Shown in pieces: positions 8,786 to 16,819 of a DNA stretch of 64,000 bases (position 1 is its first letter; the number at the start of each line of letters is the position of its first letter). Under the pieces are notes generated by a model that was not told the origin of the DNA, ran no database searches, and was given only the letters and a program-made list of their open reading frames with translations. The position numbers were made by a program, and so were the translations under genes. This DNA is from Paraburkholderia heleia NBRC 101817. Its GTDB lineage: Bacteria > Pseudomonadota > Gammaproteobacteria > Burkholderiales > Burkholderiaceae. The stretch covers positions 1 through 64,000 of the forward strand of contig NZ_BBJH01000038.1 in assembly GCF_000739775.1 (NCBI RefSeq), written 5' to 3'.

Positions 8786-8804
8786 TTGTGTGTCTGCGTG
8801 CCGC

Positions 8805-9059
8805 CTATTCTTCGCGTGCCGGCGGCATGACCTGGGCGCTGATGGTGTGATCGCGCCAGAACAGGTTGTTGATGCGGCCCTGCAAGCGGCGCAAGCCCTC
8901 TTCGCTCGCCGTGTGGAAGGTGAGCAGCGCGCCGGGACGGCCCGCCCCCTCGATGCGCTGAATCGCATCGTACGGCGGAAAACCGTAGCGCTCCAGAAAC
9001 TCGTTGATTTCGGCGTCCGTGACGTGTTCGTCGATATTACCCAACAGCAGATCGGCCAT
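8805..9059 (-). CDS. Small RRM-type RNA-binding protein
   Basis: An 84-residue protein with the pattern of an RNA recognition motif: the N-terminal strand LLLGNIDEHVTDAEINEFLERYG resembles the RNP2 strand and first helix, and PGALLTFHTASEEGLRRLQGRINNLFW resembles the degenerate RNP1 strand and second helix. The aromatic residues usual in RNP1 are weak (ALLTFHT), so RNA binding is probable, not certain. It is convergent with arcC and has no obvious operon partner. The function is unknown to me. Confidence 0.75.
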   Translation of the reverse strand: MADLLLGNIDEHVTDAEINEFLERYGFPPYDAIQRIEGAGRPGALLTFHTASEEGLRRLQGRINNLFWRDHTISAQVMPPAREE

Positions 9060-9148
9060 GGTCTACCCCTCGTGTGCGTTCAATCGTGATGATAGTGTGC
9101 CTTGATCCGGCGCGACGACAAGCAACGCCGGACCGAACGCAATGCTGC

Positions 9149-9970
9149 TCAGTAATTCTCCTGCACGTAGCGATAAGGATAGTCTGGGTCGCGGTAACCC
9201 TGCGGCTTCTGGCGGTCCGGCAAAGCGACTTTCTCGCGCGGCAGCGCCTTGTACGGAATGGTGTTCAGAATATGGCTGATGACGTTCAGACGCGCACGTT
9301 TCTTGTCATCGGATCGGACAACGAACCATGGAGATTCGGGCGTATCCGTCATGTCGAACATCTCGTCGCGCGCGCGTGAATAGTCGTACCAGCGGCTATA
9401 CGACAGGAGGTCCATGGGCGAAAGCTTCCAGACCTTGCGCGGATCGTTGATGCGGCCTTCGAGGCGCCGGGTCTGCTCCTTCTGGCTCACTTCGAGCCAG
9501 AACTTGATGAGGATCGTGCCCGAGTCGATGATGGCGCGCTCGATGAGCGGCACGCCGCGCAGGAAATTCGTCGCCTGTTCCTCCGTGCAAAAGCCCATCA
9601 CGCGCTCGACGCCCGCGCGGTTGTACCAGCTGCGGTCGAACACCACGATCTCGCCCGCGGCGGGCAGCAGCGGCAGGTAGCGCTGGAAATACATTTGCGA
9701 CTTTTCGCGCTCCGTCGGCGCGGGCAGCGCGAATACGCGAAACACGCGCGGGCTGACCCGTTCGGTGAGCGCCCTGATGGTGCCGCCTTTGCCTGCGCCA
9801 TCGCGGCCTTCGAACAGGATGCAGACCCTGAGGCGCTTCTGGACCACCCACTCCTGCAAGCGAACGAGTTCGCCATGCAGGCGTTCGAGTTCCTTTTGAT
9901 AGGCCTTTTCGCTGAGTTTTTCCGCCGGTTCGGCTGCGCTCGCGGCCTTGACTTCCTCTTTCTTCGCCAT
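9149..9970 (-). CDS. ppk2: Polyphosphate kinase 2
   Basis: A 273-residue PPK2-family enzyme that transfers phosphate between polyphosphate and nucleotides. The Walker A loop is EGRDGAGKGGT (G55-T64), the Walker B-like segment is VVFDRSWYNRAGVERVMGF, and the conserved WKLSPMDLLSYSRWYDYSRARDEM stretch follows. One-domain length and these motifs point to class I, usually acting on nucleoside diphosphates; class cannot be proved by eye. The start MAKKEEVKAA has a GGGGAG ribosome site; an upstream in-frame start at 10042 lacks one. The lysine/alanine-rich N-terminal 25 residues look flexible. It stands alone on the minus strand. Confidence 0.95.
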   Translation of the reverse strand: MAKKEEVKAASAAEPAEKLSEKAYQKELERLHGELVRLQEWVVQKRLRVCILFEGRDGAGKGGTIRALTERVSPRVFRVFALPAPTEREKSQMYFQRYLPLLPAAGEIVVFDRSWYNRAGVERVMGFCTEEQATNFLRGVPLIERAIIDSGTILIKFWLEVSQKEQTRRLEGRINDPRKVWKLSPMDLLSYSRWYDYSRARDEMFDMTDTPESPWFVVRSDDKKRARLNVISHILNTIPYKALPREKVALPDRQKPQGYRDPDYPYRYVQENY

Positions 9971-10044
9971 TGAATCGCTCCCCGCTTCGGACGCCTCACA
10001 CGAGGCAAGATCCACTATGGTGTGTGGACGAGGGGCGCGCAATA

Positions 10045-10074
10045 GGACTTTGGACTCAGGGACTTTGGACTCAG
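10045..10074. repeat. 15-bp exact tandem repeat, two copies
   Basis: GGACTTTGGACTCAG occurs twice head to tail in the 151-bp gap upstream of ppk2. There is no gene here. It looks like a small slippage duplication. Confidence 0.85.
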
Positions 10075-10121
10075 GTCCTGGCGGTCTTGACCTCCGGTCA
10101 TCACGCTCGCGTACGGGCGCA

Positions 10122-10577
10122 TCATTCGTGCGCGTAGTTGAACTCGGGCATGGCCTTCAACTGGGCCTTGTCGGCCTGCAGCACGATCTGTTTGCTGTCG
10201 ATGCGCAGGTCGTTGAACGGCACGGCCACGAGATGCTGGCCCAGGCCGAGAAAACCGCCCACGGAGAGAATCGCGAACGCGCCTTCATTAGGCGACTCGA
10301 GCACGATGTCGTCGATCGCGCCGACTTTGCTGCCGCTAGTGTCGTAGACGTCGGCGCCCACGAGCTTCGAGGCGCGAAAGCCGGTGCCCGACTGCACCGT
10401 CGCCATGCGCTGCACGGCGATCGATTGCGCGGCGCCCTGCGCGAGCGCGGCAGACGGCATGCCCAGCGTGCAGCCGAGCACGCACCCGAACGCGACGGCG
10501 AGCGCGAAGCTGCGGCGGCAAGGCGGCGCCCGCAAATCTGGCGGCGAGTTCAACGCGCAATTCGATTGCGTCGTCAT
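10122..10577 (-). CDS. PRC-barrel domain protein, exported
   Basis: A 151-residue protein with an N-terminal twin-basic signal region (CRRSFALAVAFGCVLGCTLGMPSAALAQ, cleavage likely after ALAQ) and a PRC-barrel domain in the C-terminal half: SKLVGADVYDTSGSKVGAIDDIVLES and VGGFLGLGQHLVAVPFNDLRI are the typical strands. Such proteins are common, poorly characterised envelope proteins in Burkholderiaceae. The start MTTQSN is chosen because AAGGGGG precedes it at the right distance. The stop lies next to the short ppk2-side gap; the cupin gene is on the same strand upstream, ending 64 bases before this start. Confidence 0.85.
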   Translation of the reverse strand: MTTQSNCALNSPPDLRAPPCRRSFALAVAFGCVLGCTLGMPSAALAQGAAQSIAVQRMATVQSGTGFRASKLVGADVYDTSGSKVGAIDDIVLESPNEGAFAILSVGGFLGLGQHLVAVPFNDLRIDSKQIVLQADKAQLKAMPEFNYAHE

Positions 10578-10641
10578 GGTATCCCCCTTGTGCGAATGCA
10601 CGGTGAATACCGCCTCAATGCAAGCGCTGTGCCCGGCGCGC

Positions 10642-11214
10642 TCATGCCTGCGCGAGCCAATGCTCGATCAGCGGCCCACGTTGCCCATAGAGGGGATCGC
10701 TCGCGGGATAGGCAAGCGCCTGCATGGCGCGCCACTCCGCCGCCGTCAACGCGTCGCGGCGGATGTCCCATTGCTGCCCGCGCGGATAGCCACCCGCCAC
10801 GCGGAAACCGCCCGCGAGCGATAGCAGGCAATGGCCGGTGCCGGCCGGCAGCAGCAGCGCGTCGCCGGCACGCACGCGCAGCACGCGCCCGCCCGGGCCG
10901 CCAAGAATCAGTTCGGCCGTGCCGGCGAACACGCCCAGCACTTCGTGCGCCGTGGAATGGAAATGGTGATAGTCGAACACGCCGTCGAGCCATTGCACCG
11001 GCCAGCCGTTCGCCTCGAAACGGTCGTTGAACGCCCGTGCCGGGTCATGGGTGCCCGGCGCCAGCGCGCGCCGATAGACGATGACGGGAAGCCGCGCGTT
11101 GTTCGGCACCCATCCGTGCCTGGCCAGGAGAAAAGTCTCGACGTCGCTTTGGCGTTGGGCCGGACGGCTTTCGCGCAGATTGCGCGGAAAATGAAAGACG
11201 CGATTTTCGTCCAT
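10642..11214 (-). CDS. Cupin-domain protein
   Basis: A 190-residue single-cupin protein. The central YHHFHSTAHEVLGVFAGTAELILGGPGGRVLRVRAGDALLLPAGTGH carries the two cupin motifs, with metal-ligand histidines in HHFHSTAHE and a late histidine in GTGHCLL. The N-terminal part (ETFLLARHGWVPNNARLPVIVYRRAL) is typical of a conserved family of small bacterial cupins of unknown substrate. The start MDENRVFHF follows the stop of no other gene; the previous gene on this strand ends four bases upstream, so the two are probably cotranscribed. Confidence 0.88.
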   Translation of the reverse strand: MDENRVFHFPRNLRESRPAQRQSDVETFLLARHGWVPNNARLPVIVYRRALAPGTHDPARAFNDRFEANGWPVQWLDGVFDYHHFHSTAHEVLGVFAGTAELILGGPGGRVLRVRAGDALLLPAGTGHCLLSLAGGFRVAGGYPRGQQWDIRRDALTAAEWRAMQALAYPASDPLYGQRGPLIEHWLAQA

Positions 11215-11218
11215 CGTC

Positions 11219-11575
11219 TTACTCCCGCGCATCGCTGCCGCCCGCCGCAGCCGATGCGTTCGCCGCGCCGGTTGCCGTTTCTTTGGCTGCGCCCTTGACC
11301 GGCTGTTTCGCGCGATGCGGTTTGTGCTTCGAGGAATGCGTCGTTCGCGTGGGCTGCGCGCCTTTGCTGGCGGGCACGCCTTGCTCGACACCCTCGGTCG
11401 GCGCCGGGTACACGCCGTTGGCCTTCGCCCCGCTCGACTGCGTGGCGGGCGCCGTGGTCGGCCGATCCGCACCGGTATTGTCCTGCGCGAGCGCCGCGCC
11501 CGCCGCGGCCCCCTCCTGGACGAGTGCCAGCGCGAGCGCGCCGGCCATGCAAACCTTCGTCGAGAGCAAAGTCAT
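11219..11575 (-). CDS. Small secreted alanine-rich hypothetical protein
   Basis: 118 residues with a hydrophobic signal-like N-terminus (MTLLSTKVCMAGALALALVQEGAAAGAALAQ) and a disordered remainder rich in Ala, Thr, Lys and Pro (HSSKHKPHRAKQPVKGAAKETA). I recognise no domain. A very good ribosome site (AAGGAGG) precedes the ATG, which is the main support for it being real. It is tightly linked to the downstream cupin gene (four-base gap). Confidence 0.65.
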   Translation of the reverse strand: MTLLSTKVCMAGALALALVQEGAAAGAALAQDNTGADRPTTAPATQSSGAKANGVYPAPTEGVEQGVPASKGAQPTRTTHSSKHKPHRAKQPVKGAAKETATGAANASAAAGGSDARE

Positions 11576-11801
11576 CGGTCCTCCTTCAGTGCGATGCGAG
11601 TCCGGGTGCGAGGACCCCGCAACGTCGCAGCGAGCGCAAAGTCCCCTCGCAAGGCACAGCAACCCGCGTACCGGCCAGGCCCCAGGCGCGTCGCGTGGCA
11701 CGGCGTTTGCGGCCAGCCGGGCAACTGGATTCGCGCGAAGACAGGGCCGGGGTGTCGCGTTGCCCCATCAGGCGCACGCTTCGCGCATCCCGGAGAGGTC
11801 T

Positions 11802-12221
11802 ATGCCTGCGAATTTTCTGCCCGCCGCCCGTGTTCGACGCGCTCCCGAGGCTCATCTGCCGACCGAGGAGCCCGACGATCCGCATCGCCCGCCGCCCCCG
11901 CCAGTGCCGGACTCCGAGCCGCCGCCCGTGCCCGAAGGCGATCCGCCGCCTGAAGCGCCACCCGAGCGCCTGTACTGGCGCTCCCGCGTCAGGCGTCGAG
12001 GCTCGCGAACCCAGACACCACCCTCACCTTCTGCGACATCATCTTGCGCATCGCGCGGTGCGCCGATGGCGCGCTCGTCGCCATGGCGAAATCGGGCTTC
12101 GTGTTCTTCGACTACGAAGCGAAAGCGCCCGTGCCGATGCCGCAGGCCTTCCGCGACAAGTTTCCGCAGGGGTCGATACGCTCGGCTGAGTCCGGGGCCG
12201 CTCAGCGCGGCTGGAACATGA
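11802..12221 (+). CDS. Proline-rich small ORF (uncertain)
   Basis: ATG 11802 has a GGAGAGG ribosome site. The first ~55 residues are strikingly Pro/Glu/Asp-rich (EEPDDPHRPPPPPVPDSEPP, then VPEGDPPPEAPPER) and look like a genuine small Burkholderiaceae protein. The last ~80 residues are Arg/Ser-rich and look like out-of-frame translation of the neighbouring thioesterase remnant, and the end runs antisense into ynfA. My reading is a real small gene whose 3' end has been lost or fused. Coding status of the second half is doubtful. Confidence 0.35.
   Translation: MPANFLPAARVRRAPEAHLPTEEPDDPHRPPPPPVPDSEPPPVPEGDPPPEAPPERLYWRSRVRRRGSRTQTPPSPSATSSCASRGAPMARSSPWRNRASCSSTTKRKRPCRCRRPSATSFRRGRYARLSPGPLSAAGT
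11990..12190 (+). pseudogene. C-terminal remnant of an acyl-CoA thioesterase-like gene
   Basis: In the frame of the TTG at 12044, codons read NPDTTLTFCDIILRIARC then ADGALVAMAKSGFVFFDYE and PVPMPQAFRDKF. This resembles the final strands of hot-dog thioesterases of the 4-hydroxybenzoyl-CoA/YbgC kind, where a DGALVA turn is followed by a FVFFDY strand and a basic/Pro C-terminus. A TGA at 11951 closes the frame upstream, no start or N-terminal two thirds are present, and the frame continues antisense into ynfA without its own stop. I read it as a decayed fragment. Confidence 0.45.
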
Positions 12222-12519
12222 TGAGCGCCATGCCGGCGAGCGCGAAGCCGATGCCGGCCCAATCCCACGGGCTCGGCCGGATCGCCTCGACGGCCCAGAG
12301 CCAGAGAATCGCCACGCAGACATAGACGCCGCCGTAGGCCGCATAGGTGCGGCCGGCGGCCGTGGGATGGAGCGTGAGCAGCCACGCGAAGAGCGCGAGC
12401 GAGGCCGCGGCCGGTACGAGGAGCCACGCGCTCGCGCCTTCGCGCAGCCAGCGGTAAGGCAGATAGCAGCCGATGATCTCGGCGAGCGCGGTCACGACGA
12501 AAAGCACAAACGTCTTCAT
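12202..12519 (-). CDS. ynfA: YnfA family (UPF0060) membrane protein
   Basis: A 105-residue protein with four hydrophobic helices, related to the small multidrug resistance fold. Family-typical segments are ALAEIIGCYLPYRWL, GRTYAAYGGVYVCVAILWLW and the ending WDWAGIGFALAGMALIMF. Some YnfA proteins have been linked to efflux of cationic compounds; the role here is not known. It stands alone, 98 bases from phnX on the same strand. Confidence 0.93.
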   Translation of the reverse strand: MKTFVLFVVTALAEIIGCYLPYRWLREGASAWLLVPAAASLALFAWLLTLHPTAAGRTYAAYGGVYVCVAILWLWAVEAIRPSPWDWAGIGFALAGMALIMFQPR

Positions 12520-12617
12520 GGGCGGCGGCTAATGGCTGGGGCGCCCATGGTAACGCAAGCGGCGAGCCTCCCTGCGCGATCATCGCCACGTACCGCCCAG
12601 CCCCCCTTCGGGCGGCT

Positions 12618-13421
12618 TCAGGGCCGCTCTCCGCGGGCCAGCCGCGTTTCGATCTCGTTCACCACGGGCAGCAGATCGGCGACGCTGTCGATCACATAGT
12701 GCGCGCCCGCCGCGCGCAGGCGTTCCGCCGCCGCGGCGCGGCGGCGCGCGAATTCTTCGGGCGCGAGCGCGCGGACTTCGTCCTGCGTCATGCCGAACGC
12801 GTTGCCGCTCACCGCGACACCCACCGCCCACGTTCCGCCGTTGACACCCTCCTCGATGCCGACTTCGGTGTCGTCCACCTTGATCGCATTTCGCGCGAGC
12901 CACACGCCGAGTAGCGGCAGCGCGCGGTAGATCATGTACGGCGAAGGCCGGCCCTCGGGCGTGTCGCCCGTGCACACGATGCTGTCCGGATCGAAACCTT
13001 GCGCCTTCGCGCCCGGCACGATCTGGTCGATGATCTCGCGCGTGTAGCCCGTGGTCGAGCCGATGCGCAGACCGTCGGCGCGCAGTGCGGCGATCACGGC
13101 CGCCACGCCCGGAATCACGTCGCTGTACTGTGCGGCCACGGCGATGTTTTTCGGCACGAAGACGTCGTACACGGCGTCGATATCGGCTTCGCCCGGCGCG
13201 TGGCCGTAGCGGGCTTCCCATGCCGCCGCGACGCGCGGCAGCGCCATCAGCGCCGCGATGTGCGGACGCTTGGCCATGCCCATCGGAGCGCGCGCCTCCT
13301 CGATCGTGACCGGCACGCCGAATTGCTCGAAGGTCTCGACGAAGGCGCCCATTGGCGCGCGCGATCCGTAGTCGACCACGGTGCCGGCCCAGTCGAAGAT
13401 CACTGCCTTGACATGTTTCAT
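12618..13421 (-). CDS. phnX: Phosphonoacetaldehyde hydrolase (phosphonatase)
   Basis: Cleaves the carbon-phosphorus bond of phosphonoacetaldehyde, giving acetaldehyde and phosphate: second step of 2-aminoethylphosphonate use. It is a 267-residue HAD-superfamily enzyme with the nucleophile Asp10 in IFDWAGTVVDYG and the Schiff-base lysine in APMGMAKRPHIAAL (Lys51), which distinguishes PhnX from other HAD phosphatases. The C-terminal KVDDTEVGIEEG and the STTGYTRE motif complete the active site. Start MKHVKAV is chosen over two upstream in-frame Met codons from family length. It follows phnW on the same strand after 55 bases. Confidence 0.96.
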   Translation of the reverse strand: MKHVKAVIFDWAGTVVDYGSRAPMGAFVETFEQFGVPVTIEEARAPMGMAKRPHIAALMALPRVAAAWEARYGHAPGEADIDAVYDVFVPKNIAVAAQYSDVIPGVAAVIAALRADGLRIGSTTGYTREIIDQIVPGAKAQGFDPDSIVCTGDTPEGRPSPYMIYRALPLLGVWLARNAIKVDDTEVGIEEGVNGGTWAVGVAVSGNAFGMTQDEVRALAPEEFARRRAAAAERLRAAGAHYVIDSVADLLPVVNEIETRLARGERP

Positions 13422-13476
13422 GACATGCATCCTGCTAAAAAAATCGAGGGTATGGAGTCTTGACAATCGGCGCGCG

Positions 13477-14637
13477 TCAAGCAAAGAGCGCCTCGCGTGC
13501 GCCGAGGTCGACCGGCGCGGGCGCAGCGCTTGCCACGCCGAGCGTGCGCAACGCTGCGCCGCACGCGGCCACGACGCGGCGCATGACGGTTTCGTCCAGC
13601 GCGCCGATGCAGCCGACGCGAAAGCTCTCCACGCTCGTCAGCTTGCCCGGATAGATGATGAAACCCTGCGTCTTCATCAGATCGTAGAAGCGCGCGAAGT
13701 CGAATGCCGGATCGGCCGGCGAAAAGAACGTGACGATGATCGGCGAGCGCCAGGCTGCGCTCAGCAGCGGCTCGAAACCGAGCCCTCGCATGCCCTCGAC
13801 GAGCACGTCGCGATTGCGCGCATAGCGCGCGAGGCGCCCCGGCTGGCCGCCTTGGAGCGCGTGCAGTCGCAGCGCCTCGATGAATGCGGCCACCGCGTGC
13901 GTGGGCGGCGTGAAGCGCCACTGGCCGGTGCGGCTCATGACATCCCACTGGTCGTGGATGTCGAGCGCGAGCGAGTGGCTCACGCCCTTTGCGTTGTTCA
14001 GGACTTCTTTTTTCGCGATCACGAAGCCGAAGCCCGGCACGCCCTCGATGCACTTGTTAGCCGAGGAGACGAATGCGTCGCAAGGCAGTGTGCGCACGTC
14101 GAGCGGCACGGCGCCGAATGCGCTCATCGAGTCGATCAGAAGCCGCCGGCCGTGGCGGGCCGTCACGGCCGCGATCTCCTCGATCGGGTTCAGAATGCCG
14201 GAGCTGGTCTCGCAATGGACGGCGACGACATGCGTGATGCCGGGGTTCGCGACCAGCAGCTGTGCGACGTCTTCGGCGCGCGGCGGCAGGTAGTCGCCGG
14301 TGTCGTGCACGGTGTGCTGGCGGCCGAGGTAGCGCAGCGTCGTGGCGATGCGCTTGCCATACGCGCCGTTGGCGAGCACGAGCGCGTGGCCGTCGCGCGG
14401 CACGAAGCTGCCGAGCATCGCCTCGACGCAATAGCTGCCGCTGCCCTGCAGCGGCACGCAGTCGTACTCCCCCTGTTCGTCGCCCGCGATCTGAAGCAGC
14501 GCGGCGCGCAATTGCGCAGTCATAGTACGGAAGTCGGCGTCCCACGAACCCCAGTCGCGCTGCATCGCGGCCTTGGTCGAGGCCGCGGTGGTAAGCGGTC
14601 CGGGGGTCAGCAGATAGGGCTCGGCGGGGGTGGTCAT
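13477..14637 (-). CDS. phnW: 2-aminoethylphosphonate:pyruvate aminotransferase
   Basis: PLP enzyme that moves the amino group of 2-aminoethylphosphonate to pyruvate, making phosphonoacetaldehyde and alanine. The 386 residues start with MTTPAEPYLLTPGPLTTA, the usual TPGPL opening of this fold-type I family, and carry the PLP Asp in LLIDSMSAFG (Asp169) and the PLP lysine in SSANKCIEGVPGFGF (Lys195). First gene of phnWX, divergent from the LysR gene, with a plausible LysR site between them. The product feeds directly to PhnX. Confidence 0.96.
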   Translation of the reverse strand: MTTPAEPYLLTPGPLTTAASTKAAMQRDWGSWDADFRTMTAQLRAALLQIAGDEQGEYDCVPLQGSGSYCVEAMLGSFVPRDGHALVLANGAYGKRIATTLRYLGRQHTVHDTGDYLPPRAEDVAQLLVANPGITHVVAVHCETSSGILNPIEEIAAVTARHGRRLLIDSMSAFGAVPLDVRTLPCDAFVSSANKCIEGVPGFGFVIAKKEVLNNAKGVSHSLALDIHDQWDVMSRTGQWRFTPPTHAVAAFIEALRLHALQGGQPGRLARYARNRDVLVEGMRGLGFEPLLSAAWRSPIIVTFFSPADPAFDFARFYDLMKTQGFIIYPGKLTSVESFRVGCIGALDETVMRRVVAACGAALRTLGVASAAPAPVDLGAREALFA

Positions 14638-14703
14638 GCGGGCTCCGGTAGGCGTCGGGACAGTCGAGCCCGATACGTTAGCGCGACGCGCGCCATCGGT
14701 AAA

Positions 14704-14739
14704 ATCGATATAATCGATGTCGATATAAGCTTGGCTTAT
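14704..14739. promoter_or_regulatory. Candidate LysR binding region between phnW and its regulator
   Basis: ATAAGC-TTG-GCTTAT (14725-14739) is a perfect inverted repeat containing T-N11-A (T14726, A14738), the LysR-box form, 22 bases before the LysR ATG. Just upstream the nonamer TCGATATAA occurs twice (14705-14713 and 14720-14728), and ATCGAT occurs twice with a three-base spacer. The cluster lies midway between divergent promoters, the usual site for autoregulation plus activation. Confidence 0.6.
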
Positions 14740-14761
14740 CCCCTGTTACCGGGACGCTTCG

Positions 14762-15619
14762 ATGCAATACGCACAGTTGCGGGCTTTTCACGCGGTCGCC
14801 GAACACGGCGGTTTCTCGCGCGCCGCGCAGGCGCTTTCACTCACGCAGCCGGCCGTGTCCGATCATGTGCGGCGGCTCGAACAGGATTTCGGGGTCAAGC
14901 TTTTCGAGCGCGGGCCTCGCGGTGTGGAACTCACGGAACTTGGGCGACGGCTATTCGCAGTGACGCGTCAGATGGTGGGGTGCGAACGCGACGCGCGTCG
15001 GCTGCTCGAAGCGGCAGGAGCGCTCGAATCGGGCGAACTCGCCCTCGCCGCCGATGCGCCCGACCTTGCCATCAAGCTGATCGGCGCGTTCAGGCGGCGC
15101 TATCCGGGGGTGGTGATCAAGCTCTCGATCGCGAACGCGACCGAATGCATGCGCCGCGTCCTCGCGAGCGAAGCCGACGCCGCGATCACGGCCGCACGCC
15201 AGGTCCACAGCCGGCTGCAGGCCCGCGTGCTGCGCGAGGAACCGCTGGTCGCGGTCGTGCCCGCCGGGAGTCCCGCTGCGAAAAAGCGCCGCATGACTTA
15301 CGAGGAACTCGTGCGCGAGCCGATGGTGTTTCGCGAAACGCATTCGGTCACGCAGCAATTGCTCGAAGCCGAACTTGTGCGTAAAGGACTCCAGGTCCAG
15401 CCCGTGCTCTACGTGGATGGCCGCGAAGCGTTGCAGACGGCCATCGCGCAGGGCGTGGGCTTGGGCGTGATCGCGCACGCGGAATTCGGCGAGTCGCGGC
15501 GCATTCGCATGCTGCCGCTCGTGGACTGCCAGGTGCGCATGGTCGAATCGCTCACGCGCCTCGTCGACACGTCCTCGTCGAATCTGCTCGACGCGCTCTT
15601 CGCCACCCCGCTCGATTGA
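14762..15619 (+). CDS. LysR-family regulator, linked to aminoethylphosphonate catabolism
   Basis: A 285-residue LysR protein. The N-terminal winged helix-turn-helix covers residues 1-60 (YAQLRAFHAVAEHGGFSRAA, then LTQPAVSDHVRRLEQDFGVKLFER), followed by a linker helix and the substrate-binding domain. Its divergent position next to phnWX matches a known LysR subfamily associated with aminoethylphosphonate breakdown, so it probably activates phnWX with 2-aminoethylphosphonate or phosphonoacetaldehyde as inducer. The inducer is inference. Confidence 0.93.
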   Translation: MQYAQLRAFHAVAEHGGFSRAAQALSLTQPAVSDHVRRLEQDFGVKLFERGPRGVELTELGRRLFAVTRQMVGCERDARRLLEAAGALESGELALAADAPDLAIKLIGAFRRRYPGVVIKLSIANATECMRRVLASEADAAITAARQVHSRLQARVLREEPLVAVVPAGSPAAKKRRMTYEELVREPMVFRETHSVTQQLLEAELVRKGLQVQPVLYVDGREALQTAIAQGVGLGVIAHAEFGESRRIRMLPLVDCQVRMVESLTRLVDTSSSNLLDALFATPLD

Positions 15620-15634
15620 GCGGCGGGAGGGCCG

Positions 15635-15856
15635 TCAGGACACCACGATAGCGCTGCCAACGGCATGGAGCAGATCGCGCAGCGTTTCGGCCTGCTCCAT
15701 GCGCGCGCCGTGGCGCAGGTGAATGCGCAGCGCCTGGCCCGCGATGCCGTCGACCGGGCGCGCGAGCCACAGCTCGACGGCGAGCCCGAGGCCGTCGGGC
15801 GCATCGGGCTCGACAGGTTCGACGACGCGCGGCTTGAAGGAGGCGGATTCGGACAT
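15635..15856 (-). CDS. Conserved small protein of unknown function
   Basis: 73 residues, acidic-to-neutral, with a Pro/Glu-rich N-terminus (PRVVEPVEPDAPDG) and a compact alpha/beta-looking second half (LAVELWLARPVDGIAGQALRIHLRHGARMEQAETLRDLLHAVGSAIVV). I recognise no named domain. It is convergent with the LysR gene (15 bases apart). Codon use matches the neighbours, which supports coding on this strand. Confidence 0.6.
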   Translation of the reverse strand: MSESASFKPRVVEPVEPDAPDGLGLAVELWLARPVDGIAGQALRIHLRHGARMEQAETLRDLLHAVGSAIVVS

Positions 15857-16114
15857 GGCGAGACCTTGTCGGTGGCGGCATCGACTTCATCGTAGCGAGG
15901 CGGCGCGCCCGCGCCAAACGAGAAATCCGCGTATGCAAATGAGCGCGGCCCCGCATTGGATCGCGCGGGCAGCCGCACGCATGCCGCGCTCGCGCCGCGC
16001 GCCGCGTCGTGGGACCTGCGGGTGTGGCTCTTTTACCAGCAGCGTGCGGTCGCGAGTGGCAAACTGAACGCATCGTTGCGCGGCCGTCCTGCAACGAGAT
16101 GGGAGGACCTCTTC

Positions 16115-16777
16115 ATGGAACGCCCCTTTACCGATCGCCGCGAAGCGGGCCGTTTACTCGCCGGCCCGCTCTCGGCCTACGCGGGCAGACGCGACGTCAT
16201 CGTGCTCGCGCTCCCGCGCGGCGGCGTGCCGATCGGCTATGAAGTCGCCAGGGCGCTGCGGGCGCCGCTCGATGTCCTGCCCGTGTGCAAGCTCGGCCTG
16301 CCCTGGCAGCCGGAACTCGCCATGGGTGCACTGTCCTCGAACGGCGCGCAGTACGTGGACAGCGCGCTCGTGCGCAGCGCCGGCGTGAGCGAAGCCCAGT
16401 TGCAGAGCGCCATGGCGCTCGCGCGCATCGAGCTTGGCCGGCGCGAGGCGCGCTATCGCGGCGAGCGTGCCCCGCTTGCGGTGGCGGGCCGCGTGGCGGT
16501 CGTCGTCGACGACGGCATGGCTACGGGCGCGTCGCTCAAGGCGGCAGCGCTCGCGCTCGCCACGCTCGGCCCCGCGCGCATCGTCGCAGCGCTGCCGGTC
16601 GCGCCCGCGGGCTCGCAGGACCGGCTCGGCAGGACCGTAGACGAATTCGTCTGTGCGCGCACGCCCGCCGCGTTCTACAGCGTCGGCCAGTTCTATCTCG
16701 ACTTCGATCAGGTCAGCGACAACACCGTACGCGAACTGTTGGCTCAAGCGGCGGCGAACGGCGCGGCGCAGATCTAG
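16115..16777 (+). CDS. Phosphoribosyltransferase-family protein
   Basis: A 220-residue type I PRTase fold protein. The PRPP-binding loop is AVVVDDGMATGASLKAA near residue 130, and an early LALPRGGVPIGYEVARAL segment is typical of the stand-alone predicted phosphoribosyltransferases found in many proteobacteria. The substrate is unknown. The frame is open 53 codons upstream, but ATG 16115 has a GGGAGGA ribosome site. Some homologues are fused to hydrolase domains; this one is not. Confidence 0.88.
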   Translation: MERPFTDRREAGRLLAGPLSAYAGRRDVIVLALPRGGVPIGYEVARALRAPLDVLPVCKLGLPWQPELAMGALSSNGAQYVDSALVRSAGVSEAQLQSAMALARIELGRREARYRGERAPLAVAGRVAVVVDDGMATGASLKAAALALATLGPARIVAALPVAPAGSQDRLGRTVDEFVCARTPAAFYSVGQFYLDFDQVSDNTVRELLAQAAANGAAQI

Positions 16778-16819
16778 ACTGCGCCGCGCTGCCGCCGTCA
16801 AGGCCGCCGCCCTCGCGCC

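Noticed and set aside
10602..11472. Longer start for the cupin protein (276 codons)
   Set aside because: The added 86 residues are Arg-rich antisense-like translation of the neighbouring small gene; the cupin family starts at MDENRVF.
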